Below are positions 1 through 9,032 of a stretch of 64,000 nucleotides of DNA, one piece after another. Every line of letters begins with the position of its first letter. The first letter of the stretch is position 1. A program made the position numbers and the translations under genes. Source of the DNA: an uncultured beta proteobacterium. Its GTDB lineage: Bacteria > Pseudomonadota > Gammaproteobacteria > Burkholderiales > Burkholderiaceae_C. The notes under the pieces are model-generated. The model did not search any database and had not been told where the DNA came from. It worked only from the letters and a program-made list of their open reading frames with translations. Location of the stretch: assembly GCA_903828665.1 (NCBI GenBank), contig CAIKMZ010000060.1, positions 1 to 64,000 on the forward strand, written 5' to 3'.

Positions 1-103
1 AGCGTGCGCCACCCGAACAGATCTCCGCGACGGCGACCATGACGCCCAAGGTCGGATTCCAGATGGTGCGAAAGACATGGTTCAGCGAAGCACGACGCGG
101 CAT
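1..103 (-). CDS. Type V secretion (autotransporter/haemagglutinin-like) protein, N-terminal fragment
   Basis: Only the first 34 codons lie in the window; the gene runs off its left edge. The start ATG is at 103, with a GGAG ribosome site 7 bases upstream. The visible N-terminus (MPRRASLNHVFRTIWNPTLG, then VMVAVAEICSGG) fits the extended signal peptide region (ESPR) known from large autotransporters and two-partner secretion exoproteins: a short polar segment, an aromatic I-W-N core, then a hydrophobic V-A-V-A-E segment. That family uses the extension to slow inner membrane export of very large surface proteins. The passenger and barrel are outside the window, so the substrate and subtype cannot be given. 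The glycosyltransferase just upstream on the same strand might act on surface material, but this is only a guess. Confidence 0.6.
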   Translation of the reverse strand, partial: MPRRASLNHVFRTIWNPTLGVMVAVAEICSGGAR

Positions 104-210
104 GATGCAACTCCAGAATGCGGTCGTACTCCCATAAGACCAAGGACTTCTTTTACTTTTTATTACAACACACGCCCCCCACGATGTATAGCCCTTGTTG
201 CTGCCGAGCT

Positions 211-1413
211 TCAGCCCAGTAAAGCCTGCAAGGTTTGCCGGATAAATCCTTCCGCGTCCAAAGATTCAGGCGCCGGACATTGGGCCCGGACCTGTGCGGC
301 GCACCGTCTGATCTGCGGGTCCGAATTCAGGAGTGCAATTTCCTTCATGAAGCCGTTCTGGTCCTGGTAGGCCATGACGGCGCCGCCCTGCGCCACCAGG
401 TTCATCGCTGCAAACAAATGCTCCTGGTGCAGCGGTATCAACAACTGCGGAATGCCGGCGCGCACAAAGCAGGCCAGCGTGCTGTGGTTGCCATGGTTGA
501 CGACCCACGCCGCTTGAGCGGCCACTGCCGACAAGTCCAGCAACTGATCGGTGAAATGCAGATGCGCGCTGGTATAGGCGTCGCGCAGAGCCGGCGGCAA
601 ACCGCGCACATGGAGCAGTGCGCAGACCCCGGCTGACCGCAAGTCCTGCAACAGGCGCTCCAGCGAGGGGATCACGTTCAAATAGCCAAACACTTTCGGA
701 CCTGCCACTGCCGGCCACTGCGGCACCACTCGGCTCTTCAGCGGCTCGACGCCGAGGTAACGCTGCCCCGGGCGTTGGCCGAAGTGATCGAGCACGGGCA
801 GGGTCATCAGGAACTGCGCGTCGGCCTGGGCATAGATCTCGCGCAAGGCTGAGAGCGGCGCTGCGCCGAGGCCCTCCAGTGAGCGGTTGATCACGGTCAG
901 CAACACATCATCATCCGAATGCAGGCCGGCAAGGACCTCGGGTGTTCGGGGTGTGGTGGCAAACGGGGCGAACGGCGCTGACGCTTCGACGGGCAGCGGC
1001 GGAATGGCAAACCCGTTGCCGACCAGCACCTTCCTGAAACCATAGGAACGCGCGGCAATCAAGGCCGTCGGGCTGTGCTCGAACAGGACCAGATCCGGCT
1101 GAACCAGGTCGAACAGCGAACGCCAGGCGCGCAGATAGCTCCTCAGCTCGTCGACACCGGAGAAACACTGGCGCGCCATCAGGTGCGTGTAGCTCGGGAC
1201 GGCCGACTGGTCTGCGGCTTGTGCATTCTGTTTGAACGGCGCCTGCAGACAGGTGATCGGCAGGTCGCCCAGCACCGATGCAATGCGGTCCAACTGGCGC
1301 GCAGCCAGGCAGACCTCGTGCCCGAGGGCGAGCGCCACCTCGATGGGCAGGCGCAAGTGGCTCAAATGCCCGAGGTCGGAGCCCAGTTCCCACACGCACA
1401 GGATGCGGGCCAT
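211..1413 (-). CDS. GT-B fold glycosyltransferase (GT1/MGT-like)
   Basis: The 400-residue protein begins with MARILCVWELGSDLGHLSHL, a Gly/His-rich first loop typical of the N-terminal Rossmann half of UDP-glycosyltransferase-like enzymes. Near residues 300-320 the C-terminal half has VNHGNHSTL followed by AGIPQLLIP and a Q-E-H segment, which resembles the nucleotide-sugar-binding HGG-T...GVP...P-DQ motif of family GT1. The ATG at 1413 was chosen because homology-like sequence begins there and upstream codons read as low-complexity Arg/Ala; no clear Shine-Dalgarno is visible. Donor and acceptor sugars cannot be inferred. It follows the large Fe-S oxidoreductase by 35 bases on the same strand and precedes the ESPR protein start. 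Confidence 0.7.
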   Translation of the reverse strand: MARILCVWELGSDLGHLSHLRLPIEVALALGHEVCLAARQLDRIASVLGDLPITCLQAPFKQNAQAADQSAVPSYTHLMARQCFSGVDELRSYLRAWRSLFDLVQPDLVLFEHSPTALIAARSYGFRKVLVGNGFAIPPLPVEASAPFAPFATTPRTPEVLAGLHSDDDVLLTVINRSLEGLGAAPLSALREIYAQADAQFLMTLPVLDHFGQRPGQRYLGVEPLKSRVVPQWPAVAGPKVFGYLNVIPSLERLLQDLRSAGVCALLHVRGLPPALRDAYTSAHLHFTDQLLDLSAVAAQAAWVVNHGNHSTLACFVRAGIPQLLIPLHQEHLFAAMNLVAQGGAVMAYQDQNGFMKEIALLNSDPQIRRCAAQVRAQCPAPESLDAEGFIRQTLQALLG

Positions 1414-1448
1414 GATCGTGAACTCAGTGCGCGCAGCGCATTTTTCAG

Positions 1449-4400
1449 CTACACCAGAACGCGCTCGATGCCGCCCGCGTTGGCGCGCTTGACGTAGTCG
1501 GGCAGCCACTGCTGACCCAGGATCTGGTTGGCCATCTCGACCACGATGTAATCGGCCTCCAGAAGGCCGTTCTGCAGGTCGTCACCGAAGCGGCTCAGGC
1601 CCTGCAGGCAGGCCGGGCACGAGGTCAGCATCTTGATGTTTTCCTTGGCACCCAGGCCGCCCATTTCCCGCAGTTGCAGTTCACCCTTGCGGATCTCTTC
1701 TTCCTTGCGAAAGCGCACCTGCGTCGAAACATCGGGACGATTCAAGGCCAGCGTGCCCGATTCACCGCAGCAGCGCTCGGACTGGATCACCTTGTCGCCG
1801 AGTAGCGCGCGCACGGTCTTGATCGGTTCCTGCAGCTTCATCGGGCTGTGGCAGGGGTCGTGGAACAGGAACGAGCCCGCGTTCGGCAGGGTAATACCCT
1901 TCTCCAGCAGGTACTCGTGGATGTCGATGATGCGGCTGCCGGGGAAGATCTGGTCAAACTCGTAACCCTGCAACTGGTCGTAGCAGGTACCGCAGCTCAC
2001 CACCACGGTCTTGATGTCGAGGTAGTTCAGGGTGTTGGCGACGCGGTGGAACAGCACGCGGTTATCGGTGATGATCTTCTCGGCCTTGTCGAACAGGCCG
2101 CTGCCGCGCTGCGGGTAGCCGCAGCACAAGTAGCCCGGCGGCAGCACCGTCTGCACGCCGGCGTGCCACAGCATGGCCTGCGTCGCCAGACCGACCTGGC
2201 TGAACAATCGCTCCGAGCCGCAGCCGGGAAAGTAGAACACGGCCTCGGTCTCGGCGTTCGTGGTCTGCGGGTCGCGGATGATGGGGACGTAGTCCTTGTC
2301 TTCGATGTCAAGCAGCGCGCGCGCCGTCTTCTTGGGCAGGCCGCCGGGCATCTTCTTGTTGACAAAGTGGATGATCTGTTCCTTCAGCGGCGCGGTGCCG
2401 ACCGTGGCCGGTGGCGCCTTGGTCTGCCGGCGCGAAATAACCTTGAACAGGTCGGCGGCAAAACGTTGCGCGCGGATCGCGACATTGACCATCACCGAGC
2501 GCGCCATCCGGATCGTCTCCGGGCTGGTGGCGCTCAGCATGAACATGGCGGCGACACCGGCCGGGCGGAAGCTCTTCTTGCCCATCTTGCGCAGCAGGTT
2601 GCGCATGTTCATCGTGACGTCGCCAAAGTCGATCTTCACCGGGCACGGTGACAGGCACTTGTGGCACACCGTGCAATGGTCGGCCACGTCCTCGAACTCC
2701 TGCCAGTGCCGGATGGAGATGCCGCGCCGGGTCTGCTCTTCGTAGAGAAAGGCCTCGACCAGCAAGGAGGTGGCCAGAATCTTGTTGCGCGGGCTGTAGA
2801 GCAGATTCGCGCGCGGCACGTGCGTGGAACAGACCGGCTTGCACTTGCCGCAGCGCAGGCAGTCCTTCACGCTGTCGGCGATGGCGCCGATGTCGCTCTG
2901 CTGCATGATCAGCGACTCGTGCCCCATCAGGCCGAAGCTCGGCGTGTAGGCATTGGTCAGGTCCGCGCGCAAGTCCGGCGCTGATGGCGACAGTGCGGCG
3001 ACATGGCGCAGCAACTTGCCCTTGTTGAAACGCCCTTGCGGATCGATCCGGGCCTTGTATTCGGTGAAGGGGCGCAGTTCTTCATCGGACAGGAACTCGA
3101 GCTTGGTGATGCCGATGCCGTGTTCGCCCGAGATCACGCCGTCGAGCGAACGCGCCAGCGCCATGATGCGTTTGACCGCGCCGTGCGCTGCCTGCAGCAT
3201 CTCGTAGTCGTCGCTGTTGACCGGGATGTTGGTATGCACATTGCCGTCGCCGGCATGCATGTGCAGCGCCGCCCAGACGCGCCCCTTGAGCACGCGCTGG
3301 TGCACGGCGTCGCATTCGGCCAGAATGGCCTCGAAGGCGCCGCCGCTGAAGAGGTTCTGCAAGGGCGCGCGCAATTGCGTCTTCCAGCTCGCGCGCAGGC
3401 TGTGGTCCTGCAACTGCACAAACAGCGTGTCAACGTCACGCAGCCAACCCTGCCACAGGCCGCGCACGTCCTGGATCAGTGCCAGTGCCTGGGCCACGCG
3501 GTCTTCGAGCAACTCGGCCGCCGGGATCTGGCTGGCGTCGTCGTTCTTGCCCAGCGGCAGATTGCCGCTGGCGAAGAATTCTTCCAGCGCATCGCACAGC
3601 GCAATCTTGTTGCGCAGGCTCAACTCGATGTTGATGCGCTCGATGCCATCGGTGTATTCGGCCATGCGCGGCAGCGGGATCACCACGTCTTCGTTGATCT
3701 TGAAGGCGTTGGTGTGGCGCGAGATCGCGGCCGTGCGCTTGCGGTCGGCCCAGAACTTCTTGCGCGCGTCGGCCGCGATGGCGATGAAGCCCTCGCCGCT
3801 GCGCGAATTGGCGATGCGCACCACCTCGGAGGTTGCGCGCGCCACGGCATCGGCGTCGTCGCCGGCGATGTCGCCCACCAGCACCATCTTGGGCAGTCCG
3901 CCGCGCCGCGACTTGGTGGCATAACCCACCGCCTTCAAGTAGCGGTCGTCAAGGTGCTCCAGGCCCGCGAGCAGGACACCGCTGCGCGCCGCTTCGGCGA
4001 ACATGAAGTCCTTGATCTCGACGATGCTGGGCACGGCATCGCGCGCATTGCCGAAGAATTCCAGACAAACCGTGCGCGTGTGGCTTGGCATGCGGTGCAC
4101 GACCCAGCGCGCACTCGTGATCAGGCCGTCGCAGCCTTCCTTCTGGATCCCCGGCAGGCCGCTGAGAAACTTGTCGGTCACGTCCTTGCCCAGGCCCGCC
4201 TTGCGAAACGCGCCGCCGGGAATGTCGAGACGCTCGGTGCGCAGCAGCGTATTGCCGTCAGCCTTGAAGTACTTGAGCTCGAAGCTGGCCAGCGCGGCAT
4301 CGTGGATCTTGCCCAGGTTGTGCTGCAGCCGTGTCACCTCCAGCCACTCGGCCTGCGGTGTCACCATGCGCCAGCTCGCGAGGTTATCGAGCGCCGTGCC

Positions 4401-5339
4401 CCACAGCACGGCCTTCTTGCCGCCAGCGTTCATCGCGATGTTGCCGCCGATGCACGAGGCTTCGGCCGAAGTCGGGTCCACCGCAAAGACAAAGCCGCCG
4501 CGCTCGGCCGCGTCCGAGACGCGCTGCGTTACCACGCCGGCCTCTGTCCAGACCGTTGCCACGGGGCGATCAATACCGGGAAGCAGCACCATCTCGACTT
4601 CCGTCATGGCCTCGAGCTTCTCGGTGTTGATGACGACGCTGTTCCAGGTCAGCGGAATCGCCCCGCCCGTGTAGCCGGTTCCACCGCCGCGCGGGATGAT
4701 GGTCAGCCCGAGCTCGATGCAGCCCTTGACCAGACCCGCCATCTCGGCCTCGCTGTCGGGCGTCAGCACGACAAACGGATACTCGACGCGCCAGTCGGTC
4801 GCGTCCGTCACATGGCTGACGCGTGACAGGCCGTCGAACTTGATGTTGTCCTTGGCCGTCAAGCGGCTCAGCACGCGCTGGGTCTTGCGCCGCAGCGCTG
4901 CGACTTCGACAAAGGCCGCGTCGAACGACAGCACTGCCTTGTCGGCCGCCAGCAGCAGGTCGCCCACCATGGCATCGCGTTCCGGATCGGTGTCGGGCGT
5001 GCGGCGCTTCTGCACTTCCGACAAGCGGTGCTGCAGCGCCTCGACCAGCAGCACGCGGCGCTTCGGGTTGTCGAGCAGGTCATCCTGCAGATAGGGGTTG
5101 CGCTGCACCACCCAGATATCGCCGAGAACTTCGTAGAGCATGCGCGCCGAGCGCCCTGTGCGGCGTTCCTCGCGCAGGCGATTGAGCAAATCCCAGGCGT
5201 TCGCGCCGAGCAGACGGATGACGATTTCGCGGTCGGAGAACGAGGTGTAGTTGTACGGAATTTCCCGAATGCGGGCGTGTTCGTGCGGCGGGTGCACTGG
5301 CGTGCCAGGCAGTGGATGGGGCTGAGTCGGGACGTTCAT
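1449..5339 (-). CDS. Giant FAD-linked oxidase / Fe-S / CCG-domain oxidoreductase (DUF3683-type)
   Basis: This 1296-residue fusion resembles GlcD joined to GlcF. From the N-terminus it has an about 180-residue DUF3683-like region, then a PCMH-type FAD-binding domain (about 190-390, with a GGGTGYTGG flavin loop). The FAD-oxidase C-terminal domain follows to about residue 770, with HAGDGNVH near 698 and GEHGIG near 738. Two ferredoxin-type clusters come next ([11 protein letters not shown] near 828, [11 protein letters not shown] near 893), then two CCG domains (PGC...LCCG near 1040-1070 and DPCH...RCCGE near 1160-1190). Family knowledge points to oxidation of a 2-hydroxyacid such as D-lactate with electrons passed to the quinone pool, but the substrate is not known. 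The ATG at 5339 is preferred over an upstream in-frame codon at 5369 because the Pro/His-rich N-terminus is typical of the family. Confidence 0.85.
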   Translation of the reverse strand: MNVPTQPHPLPGTPVHPPHEHARIREIPYNYTSFSDREIVIRLLGANAWDLLNRLREERRTGRSARMLYEVLGDIWVVQRNPYLQDDLLDNPKRRVLLVEALQHRLSEVQKRRTPDTDPERDAMVGDLLLAADKAVLSFDAAFVEVAALRRKTQRVLSRLTAKDNIKFDGLSRVSHVTDATDWRVEYPFVVLTPDSEAEMAGLVKGCIELGLTIIPRGGGTGYTGGAIPLTWNSVVINTEKLEAMTEVEMVLLPGIDRPVATVWTEAGVVTQRVSDAAERGGFVFAVDPTSAEASCIGGNIAMNAGGKKAVLWGTALDNLASWRMVTPQAEWLEVTRLQHNLGKIHDAALASFELKYFKADGNTLLRTERLDIPGGAFRKAGLGKDVTDKFLSGLPGIQKEGCDGLITSARWVVHRMPSHTRTVCLEFFGNARDAVPSIVEIKDFMFAEAARSGVLLAGLEHLDDRYLKAVGYATKSRRGGLPKMVLVGDIAGDDADAVARATSEVVRIANSRSGEGFIAIAADARKKFWADRKRTAAISRHTNAFKINEDVVIPLPRMAEYTDGIERINIELSLRNKIALCDALEEFFASGNLPLGKNDDASQIPAAELLEDRVAQALALIQDVRGLWQGWLRDVDTLFVQLQDHSLRASWKTQLRAPLQNLFSGGAFEAILAECDAVHQRVLKGRVWAALHMHAGDGNVHTNIPVNSDDYEMLQAAHGAVKRIMALARSLDGVISGEHGIGITKLEFLSDEELRPFTEYKARIDPQGRFNKGKLLRHVAALSPSAPDLRADLTNAYTPSFGLMGHESLIMQQSDIGAIADSVKDCLRCGKCKPVCSTHVPRANLLYSPRNKILATSLLVEAFLYEEQTRRGISIRHWQEFEDVADHCTVCHKCLSPCPVKIDFGDVTMNMRNLLRKMGKKSFRPAGVAAMFMLSATSPETIRMARSVMVNVAIRAQRFAADLFKVISRRQTKAPPATVGTAPLKEQIIHFVNKKMPGGLPKKTARALLDIEDKDYVPIIRDPQTTNAETEAVFYFPGCGSERLFSQVGLATQAMLWHAGVQTVLPPGYLCCGYPQRGSGLFDKAEKIITDNRVLFHRVANTLNYLDIKTVVVSCGTCYDQLQGYEFDQIFPGSRIIDIHEYLLEKGITLPNAGSFLFHDPCHSPMKLQEPIKTVRALLGDKVIQSERCCGESGTLALNRPDVSTQVRFRKEEEIRKGELQLREMGGLGAKENIKMLTSCPACLQGLSRFGDDLQNGLLEADYIVVEMANQILGQQWLPDYVKRANAGGIERVLV

Positions 5340-5442
5340 CGGGTTAGGGATATTACCGCAGTGCAGCATTCACCTGCGGCCCGGCTGGTAACTCGCGCCC
5401 GGCCACCGCAACGCCAGTGATCGGACATTTTCCGAGCCGCGC

Positions 5443-6711
5443 TCAAATCAGCCACAGCAAAGGCATCAACCCCAGAACCGACAGCCCGACCAACAAAAAG
5501 GCGCTTTGGATGCCGGCCGCGCGGCGCGAGAGGAAGTACGCATAGGCCCCTTTGGCCACATTGTTGCTGGCGGCCGCAACCAGTATCCCGATCGCCGCAA
5601 CCGACGGCGGCGTCACCGTACCGGACGCCTGCGTCATGCCCATGATGAAGGGGTCGATATCGGCAACACCCATCATCGCCGACAGCGTATAGACGCCTGC
5701 GCGCCCGAGGTAGACGGCGGTGAGATGGGTCGCTATCAGCATGGCAAGAAACAGCAGGGTGAAGAGAAGCGCCGCGCGCAGCTCAAGCGGATTGCGCGGC
5801 GCAGCCGGTTCCTGGATCGCATCGCTGCCGGCATCGCGCCGCTGAGCCCAGACCCAGCCGATGCCAATCGCCAGAACACCCAATGCAAGAAACGAAGGCC
5901 CCAGCGCCATCATCAACTCCCGGTTGAACAAAGCCAGCAGCACAGCCAGCCGCAGGTACATCACGCCCGATGCAATCAGGATCCCGCCAGCGAACAAATG
6001 GGGCATGCTCTCCTTGGCCGAGCGCTTGGCCAGAACCACGGTGGTCACGGTCGACGAATAGGCGCCGCCCAGGACCGAGGCCAGGATCACGCCGCCCTGG
6101 CCTTTGGACAGCTTCTGAATGACATAGCTGCCATACGACACCGCGCTCACCGCGACAACCACCAGCCAGGTCTTGAACGGATTGATCTGAAACTGGCTGA
6201 AGCCCTCGTTTGGCAGGATCGGCAGGATCACCGCCGTCAACATCAAGAATTTGGTGAACGTGACAACATCTTCGGGCGCGATGCGCCGGGCCAGTCCTTC
6301 CAGGCCGCCCTTGAGCTCGAGCAGCAGCATGCTGACCACACCGAGCGTCGTGGCCATCCACAAATGCTGCTGGGACACCAGTGCGCCGATCAGGTAGGTG
6401 ATGAGGCCGGCCAGTTCGGTCGTGAGCCCGACCAATTCGCCCGTGACCAGTTTGTGCCAGTACGACAGCAAGAGGAATCCTGCAACCGCGATGAATCCAA
6501 GTGCCAGCGGCAGGATCTGGTTCCCCGACACGGAAGCCATCGCGTAGCCGATCAGGCCGATCAGCGGAAAGGTGCGAACGCCACCGAACACATAGATTTC
6601 AGCGACCGCTTTCTTCCCCTCCCGCTCAAGTCCGATCAGAAACGAGAGAAACAGGACCAACAGGATGTTCTGCGCCTGCGGCGGCAGCCACTCACTCAGT
6701 GCCATGGACAT
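5443..6711 (-). CDS. MgtC/DUF4010 family integral membrane protein
   Basis: The 422-residue protein is hydrophobic throughout, with about 11-13 predicted membrane segments. The N-terminal part carries the MgtC/SapB-like FLIGLEREGK motif (about residues 23-32) and GGVRTFPLIGLIGY, and the C-terminal part matches the DUF4010 pattern (SVLGGAYSSTVTTVVLAKR near the middle, SGTVTPPSVAAIGILVAAASN late). A GAGGGAGAT ribosome site lies 8 bases before the ATG at 6711. The family is common in bacteria; its transport or regulatory role is not settled. It lies 46 bases downstream of the FGGY kinase and could be the last gene of the glp operon, but the gap and different theme make this uncertain. Confidence 0.8.
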   Translation of the reverse strand: MSMALSEWLPPQAQNILLVLFLSFLIGLEREGKKAVAEIYVFGGVRTFPLIGLIGYAMASVSGNQILPLALGFIAVAGFLLLSYWHKLVTGELVGLTTELAGLITYLIGALVSQQHLWMATTLGVVSMLLLELKGGLEGLARRIAPEDVVTFTKFLMLTAVILPILPNEGFSQFQINPFKTWLVVVAVSAVSYGSYVIQKLSKGQGGVILASVLGGAYSSTVTTVVLAKRSAKESMPHLFAGGILIASGVMYLRLAVLLALFNRELMMALGPSFLALGVLAIGIGWVWAQRRDAGSDAIQEPAAPRNPLELRAALLFTLLFLAMLIATHLTAVYLGRAGVYTLSAMMGVADIDPFIMGMTQASGTVTPPSVAAIGILVAAASNNVAKGAYAYFLSRRAAGIQSAFLLVGLSVLGLMPLLWLI

Positions 6712-6757
6712 GCTGAATTATCTCCCTCATTTCGCAGTCAGCGCGTGCACGCCCGGC

Positions 6758-8209
6758 CTAGACACCGGTGGCCTGCGCCATCAGCGCGCGCCAGCGCCGG
6801 TAGCGCGCCTGCAGCGCCGCATTGCTGTTCGCCGGAAAGATATCCTCGTGCGCGCCCTGGTTCCAGTCAGAGGGCCGTCCGCAAGCCAGATAGGCGATGC
6901 CGCGCGCGCTCGCTTCCGGATCGTCGCGCCGGTGGACCGGCAGGCCGCTGATGCAGGCCATGCGCTGACACAGACCGTCGAGCAGTGAGACGCCACCGCT
7001 GACACGGATGCGCCGCGCCGCCGGCACATGGCTGTTCATGTGATCGATGTTGGCCTGCAGCAGGAAGGCCATGCTCTCGACCACCGCCACGGCCTTGAGC
7101 CAGGGCTCGGCCTCGCCGACAAAGCGCGACTGGAATTCAGGCTGCCAGAACGGTCCGCCCAAGCCTGCGATGCCGTTGAGGAACAGCGGCGGCTCATCAG
7201 GCCGTGCCAACCACTGCGGCAGCTGGTTCGCGAGATGGTCGATGCCAAACTCCTTTCGGACCCACTCCAACGCCGTGCCGGCACCGTTCACATTGCCTTC
7301 GACCATGTAGACGCGGCTCGCGCCGTCGTCCAGGATGATGCCGGTCAACTGGCGTGGTACCTGGCCCGGGAAATCGGTGAGTGCGCGTTGCACAAAGGCG
7401 CTGGTGCCGATGTTGATATAGGCCGAATCGGCTTCGGGCCAGCCAAAGGCAAAGACCGCCGCCGACTGGTCGCCGTTGACCGCTGTCAGGGGAATGGCAG
7501 CGCCGCCCAGGTCCAGTGTTCCCCAGGCATGACAGGTCGGCACGCTGCGCGGCAGAAAGCCTGGTGGCAGACCGAACAGCGCGAGCAGGTCCGGGTCCCA
7601 GTCATGCGTGCGCAGGTTCCACAACTGGGTACGCGCGGCGCACTGTGGATCGGCCAGAAAGGGCCGCTCGGCGCACAGGCGAAACACGACAAAGCTCGCC
7701 ATCGGTCCCCAGCACAGGGTCTGTTTCTCAAGCGCGGCACGCACGGCGGGCAGATGGTCGAGCGCCCAGCGCAATTTGCTGGCGCCATAGTGCGGCGAGA
7801 GAAAGAGCCCGGTCTTGCGATGCACGGCATCGGCGTGCGCTTGCAACTGGTCAATCCAGGCGTGGGCGCGCCGGTCCTGCCAACTGAAGATCGGCGACAG
7901 CGGCTCTCCCGTGACCCGGTCCCAGCAGATCGCGCTGGAGCGCTGGCTGGAGAGCCCCGCGGCCACCACGTCTTGGCGTCGCGACCCCAACGCCTGCAAG
8001 GCCTGCGTCGCGGCCATGCGCACCGACTCCACGATCTCGTCGCCATCCTGCTCGGCCCAGTCCGTCTGCGGGTAGGTGATGCTGATGTTGGCCACGCCGC
8101 TCGACAGTGTGCGCCCGTGTCGATCAAACACCAGTGCACGGCTCGCGTGCGTTCCCTGGTCAATGGCCAGAACCAGCGGGTTGCTCACGGCAGCGATTCG
8201 TTCGTCCAC
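6758..8209 (-). CDS. FGGY-family carbohydrate kinase, glycerol kinase-like
   Basis: The 483-residue protein has the ATPase-fold phosphate loop AIDQGTHASRALVFD near the N-terminus, GDQSAA near 246, and a late GG-S phosphate/adenosine motif, all in the order and spacing of GlpK. The glycerol-binding QRE of GlpK is QRS here (near residue 90), and W-Q-D-R-R replaces the usual W-Q-x-R-R context, so the true substrate may not be glycerol. The GTG at 8209 is chosen: GAAAGG sits 6 bases upstream and upstream codons overlap the preceding gene. It follows the HdrB-like gene by 16 bases, at the end of the glpAB-hdr operon, which argues for a glycerol or related polyol feeding into triose phosphates. Confidence 0.78.
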   Translation of the reverse strand: MDERIAAVSNPLVLAIDQGTHASRALVFDRHGRTLSSGVANISITYPQTDWAEQDGDEIVESVRMAATQALQALGSRRQDVVAAGLSSQRSSAICWDRVTGEPLSPIFSWQDRRAHAWIDQLQAHADAVHRKTGLFLSPHYGASKLRWALDHLPAVRAALEKQTLCWGPMASFVVFRLCAERPFLADPQCAARTQLWNLRTHDWDPDLLALFGLPPGFLPRSVPTCHAWGTLDLGGAAIPLTAVNGDQSAAVFAFGWPEADSAYINIGTSAFVQRALTDFPGQVPRQLTGIILDDGASRVYMVEGNVNGAGTALEWVRKEFGIDHLANQLPQWLARPDEPPLFLNGIAGLGGPFWQPEFQSRFVGEAEPWLKAVAVVESMAFLLQANIDHMNSHVPAARRIRVSGGVSLLDGLCQRMACISGLPVHRRDDPEASARGIAYLACGRPSDWNQGAHEDIFPANSNAALQARYRRWRALMAQATGV

Positions 8210-8225
8210 GGCATGCCTTTCGTTT

Positions 8226-9032
8226 CTAGAGTCCGAGGGATTTGGCCGGCAGTCCCAGTGCCAGTCCCAGGAGCTGTGTGTACAGCAAGGTGCGGATTGA
8301 CGCATCGGCCGTATCCGACTGAACCCCGTCGAAGCGAAGGTGGCAATGCGGGCAGGCCGTGCACATCACTTCGGCGCCACTGGCCAGGGCGTCGGCGATC
8401 TTGGCGCGGGTCATCGTCTCGGACAGCGGCGCATTAGCATCGTGCAGCGGGTCGCCGCAGCAATCGAGCCGGCGCGGCCAGTCGATGGGGGTCGCGCCGG
8501 TCAGGCTGATCAGGTCTTCGAAAATCGTCGGCGCCAGCGGGTTGTCAAAGCGTGCCATGTTGCTCGGACGCAGCGTGTGGCAGCCGTACTGCGCGGCCAC
8601 ACGCAAACCGGTGCGCGGCGCGCGCACGCCCGCAGCCAGCGCGTCAACGCCGATCACGCGCGCGAGCACAGGCAAGACATGCTCGACCTCGATCGCGCCC
8701 GACCAGGCCAAGCCCTCAGCGGCCAGCGCCTGCGTGATGCGCGCGCGTAGCGCCGCGTCCTCATCAAGCAAAGCGATTGCATGGCGCAGCGTGCCGAAGC
8801 AGCAGGCGCAAGGCGTCAGCACGTTCAGTCCGGCTTGCCCGGCCAGAGCCAGATTGCGGGCTGCGGCCAGCACGAAGCCGTCGCGGCTGACGCTGCGGGC
8901 GGGATAGCCACAGCAGTTGAAATCCAGATCAAGCAACGTGACGCCGAGGTGCTGGAACACGGCACGCGTCGAAGCGGCGTAGGCCGGCAACCGGGATGGA
9001 ATCTTGCAGCCCAGGAACAGCGCGTATTTCAT
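8226..9032 (-). CDS. HdrB/GlpC-like CCG-domain protein
   Basis: The 268-residue protein has two cysteine-rich CCG domains. The first shows FLGCKIPSR...FNCCGYP and CACC (residues about 5-80), the second QYGCHTLRPSN...DCCGDP and CTACPHCH (about 165-250). In heterodisulfide reductase HdrB and in the C-terminal half of GlpC such domains hold non-cubane or [4Fe-4S] clusters. The start ATG (9032) overlaps the stop of the preceding membrane Fe-S gene by 4 bases (ATGA), indicating translational coupling. In this operon it probably supplies the CCG half that E. coli carries in GlpC. That assignment is from context; a separate disulfide-reducing function is possible. Confidence 0.8.
   Translation of the reverse strand: MKYALFLGCKIPSRLPAYAASTRAVFQHLGVTLLDLDFNCCGYPARSVSRDGFVLAAARNLALAGQAGLNVLTPCACCFGTLRHAIALLDEDAALRARITQALAAEGLAWSGAIEVEHVLPVLARVIGVDALAAGVRAPRTGLRVAAQYGCHTLRPSNMARFDNPLAPTIFEDLISLTGATPIDWPRRLDCCGDPLHDANAPLSETMTRAKIADALASGAEVMCTACPHCHLRFDGVQSDTADASIRTLLYTQLLGLALGLPAKSLGL

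Noticed and set aside
3003-4826. Long plus-strand open frame (607 codons)
   Set aside because: It lies entirely antisense to the large FAD/Fe-S oxidoreductase, whose motifs are unmistakable. The antisense product has no recognisable domain and is typical of high-GC shadow frames.
8210-8305. Longer FGGY kinase start
   Set aside because: It would overlap the HdrB-like gene by 80 bases; the GTG at 8209 has a ribosome site and a family-like N-terminus.
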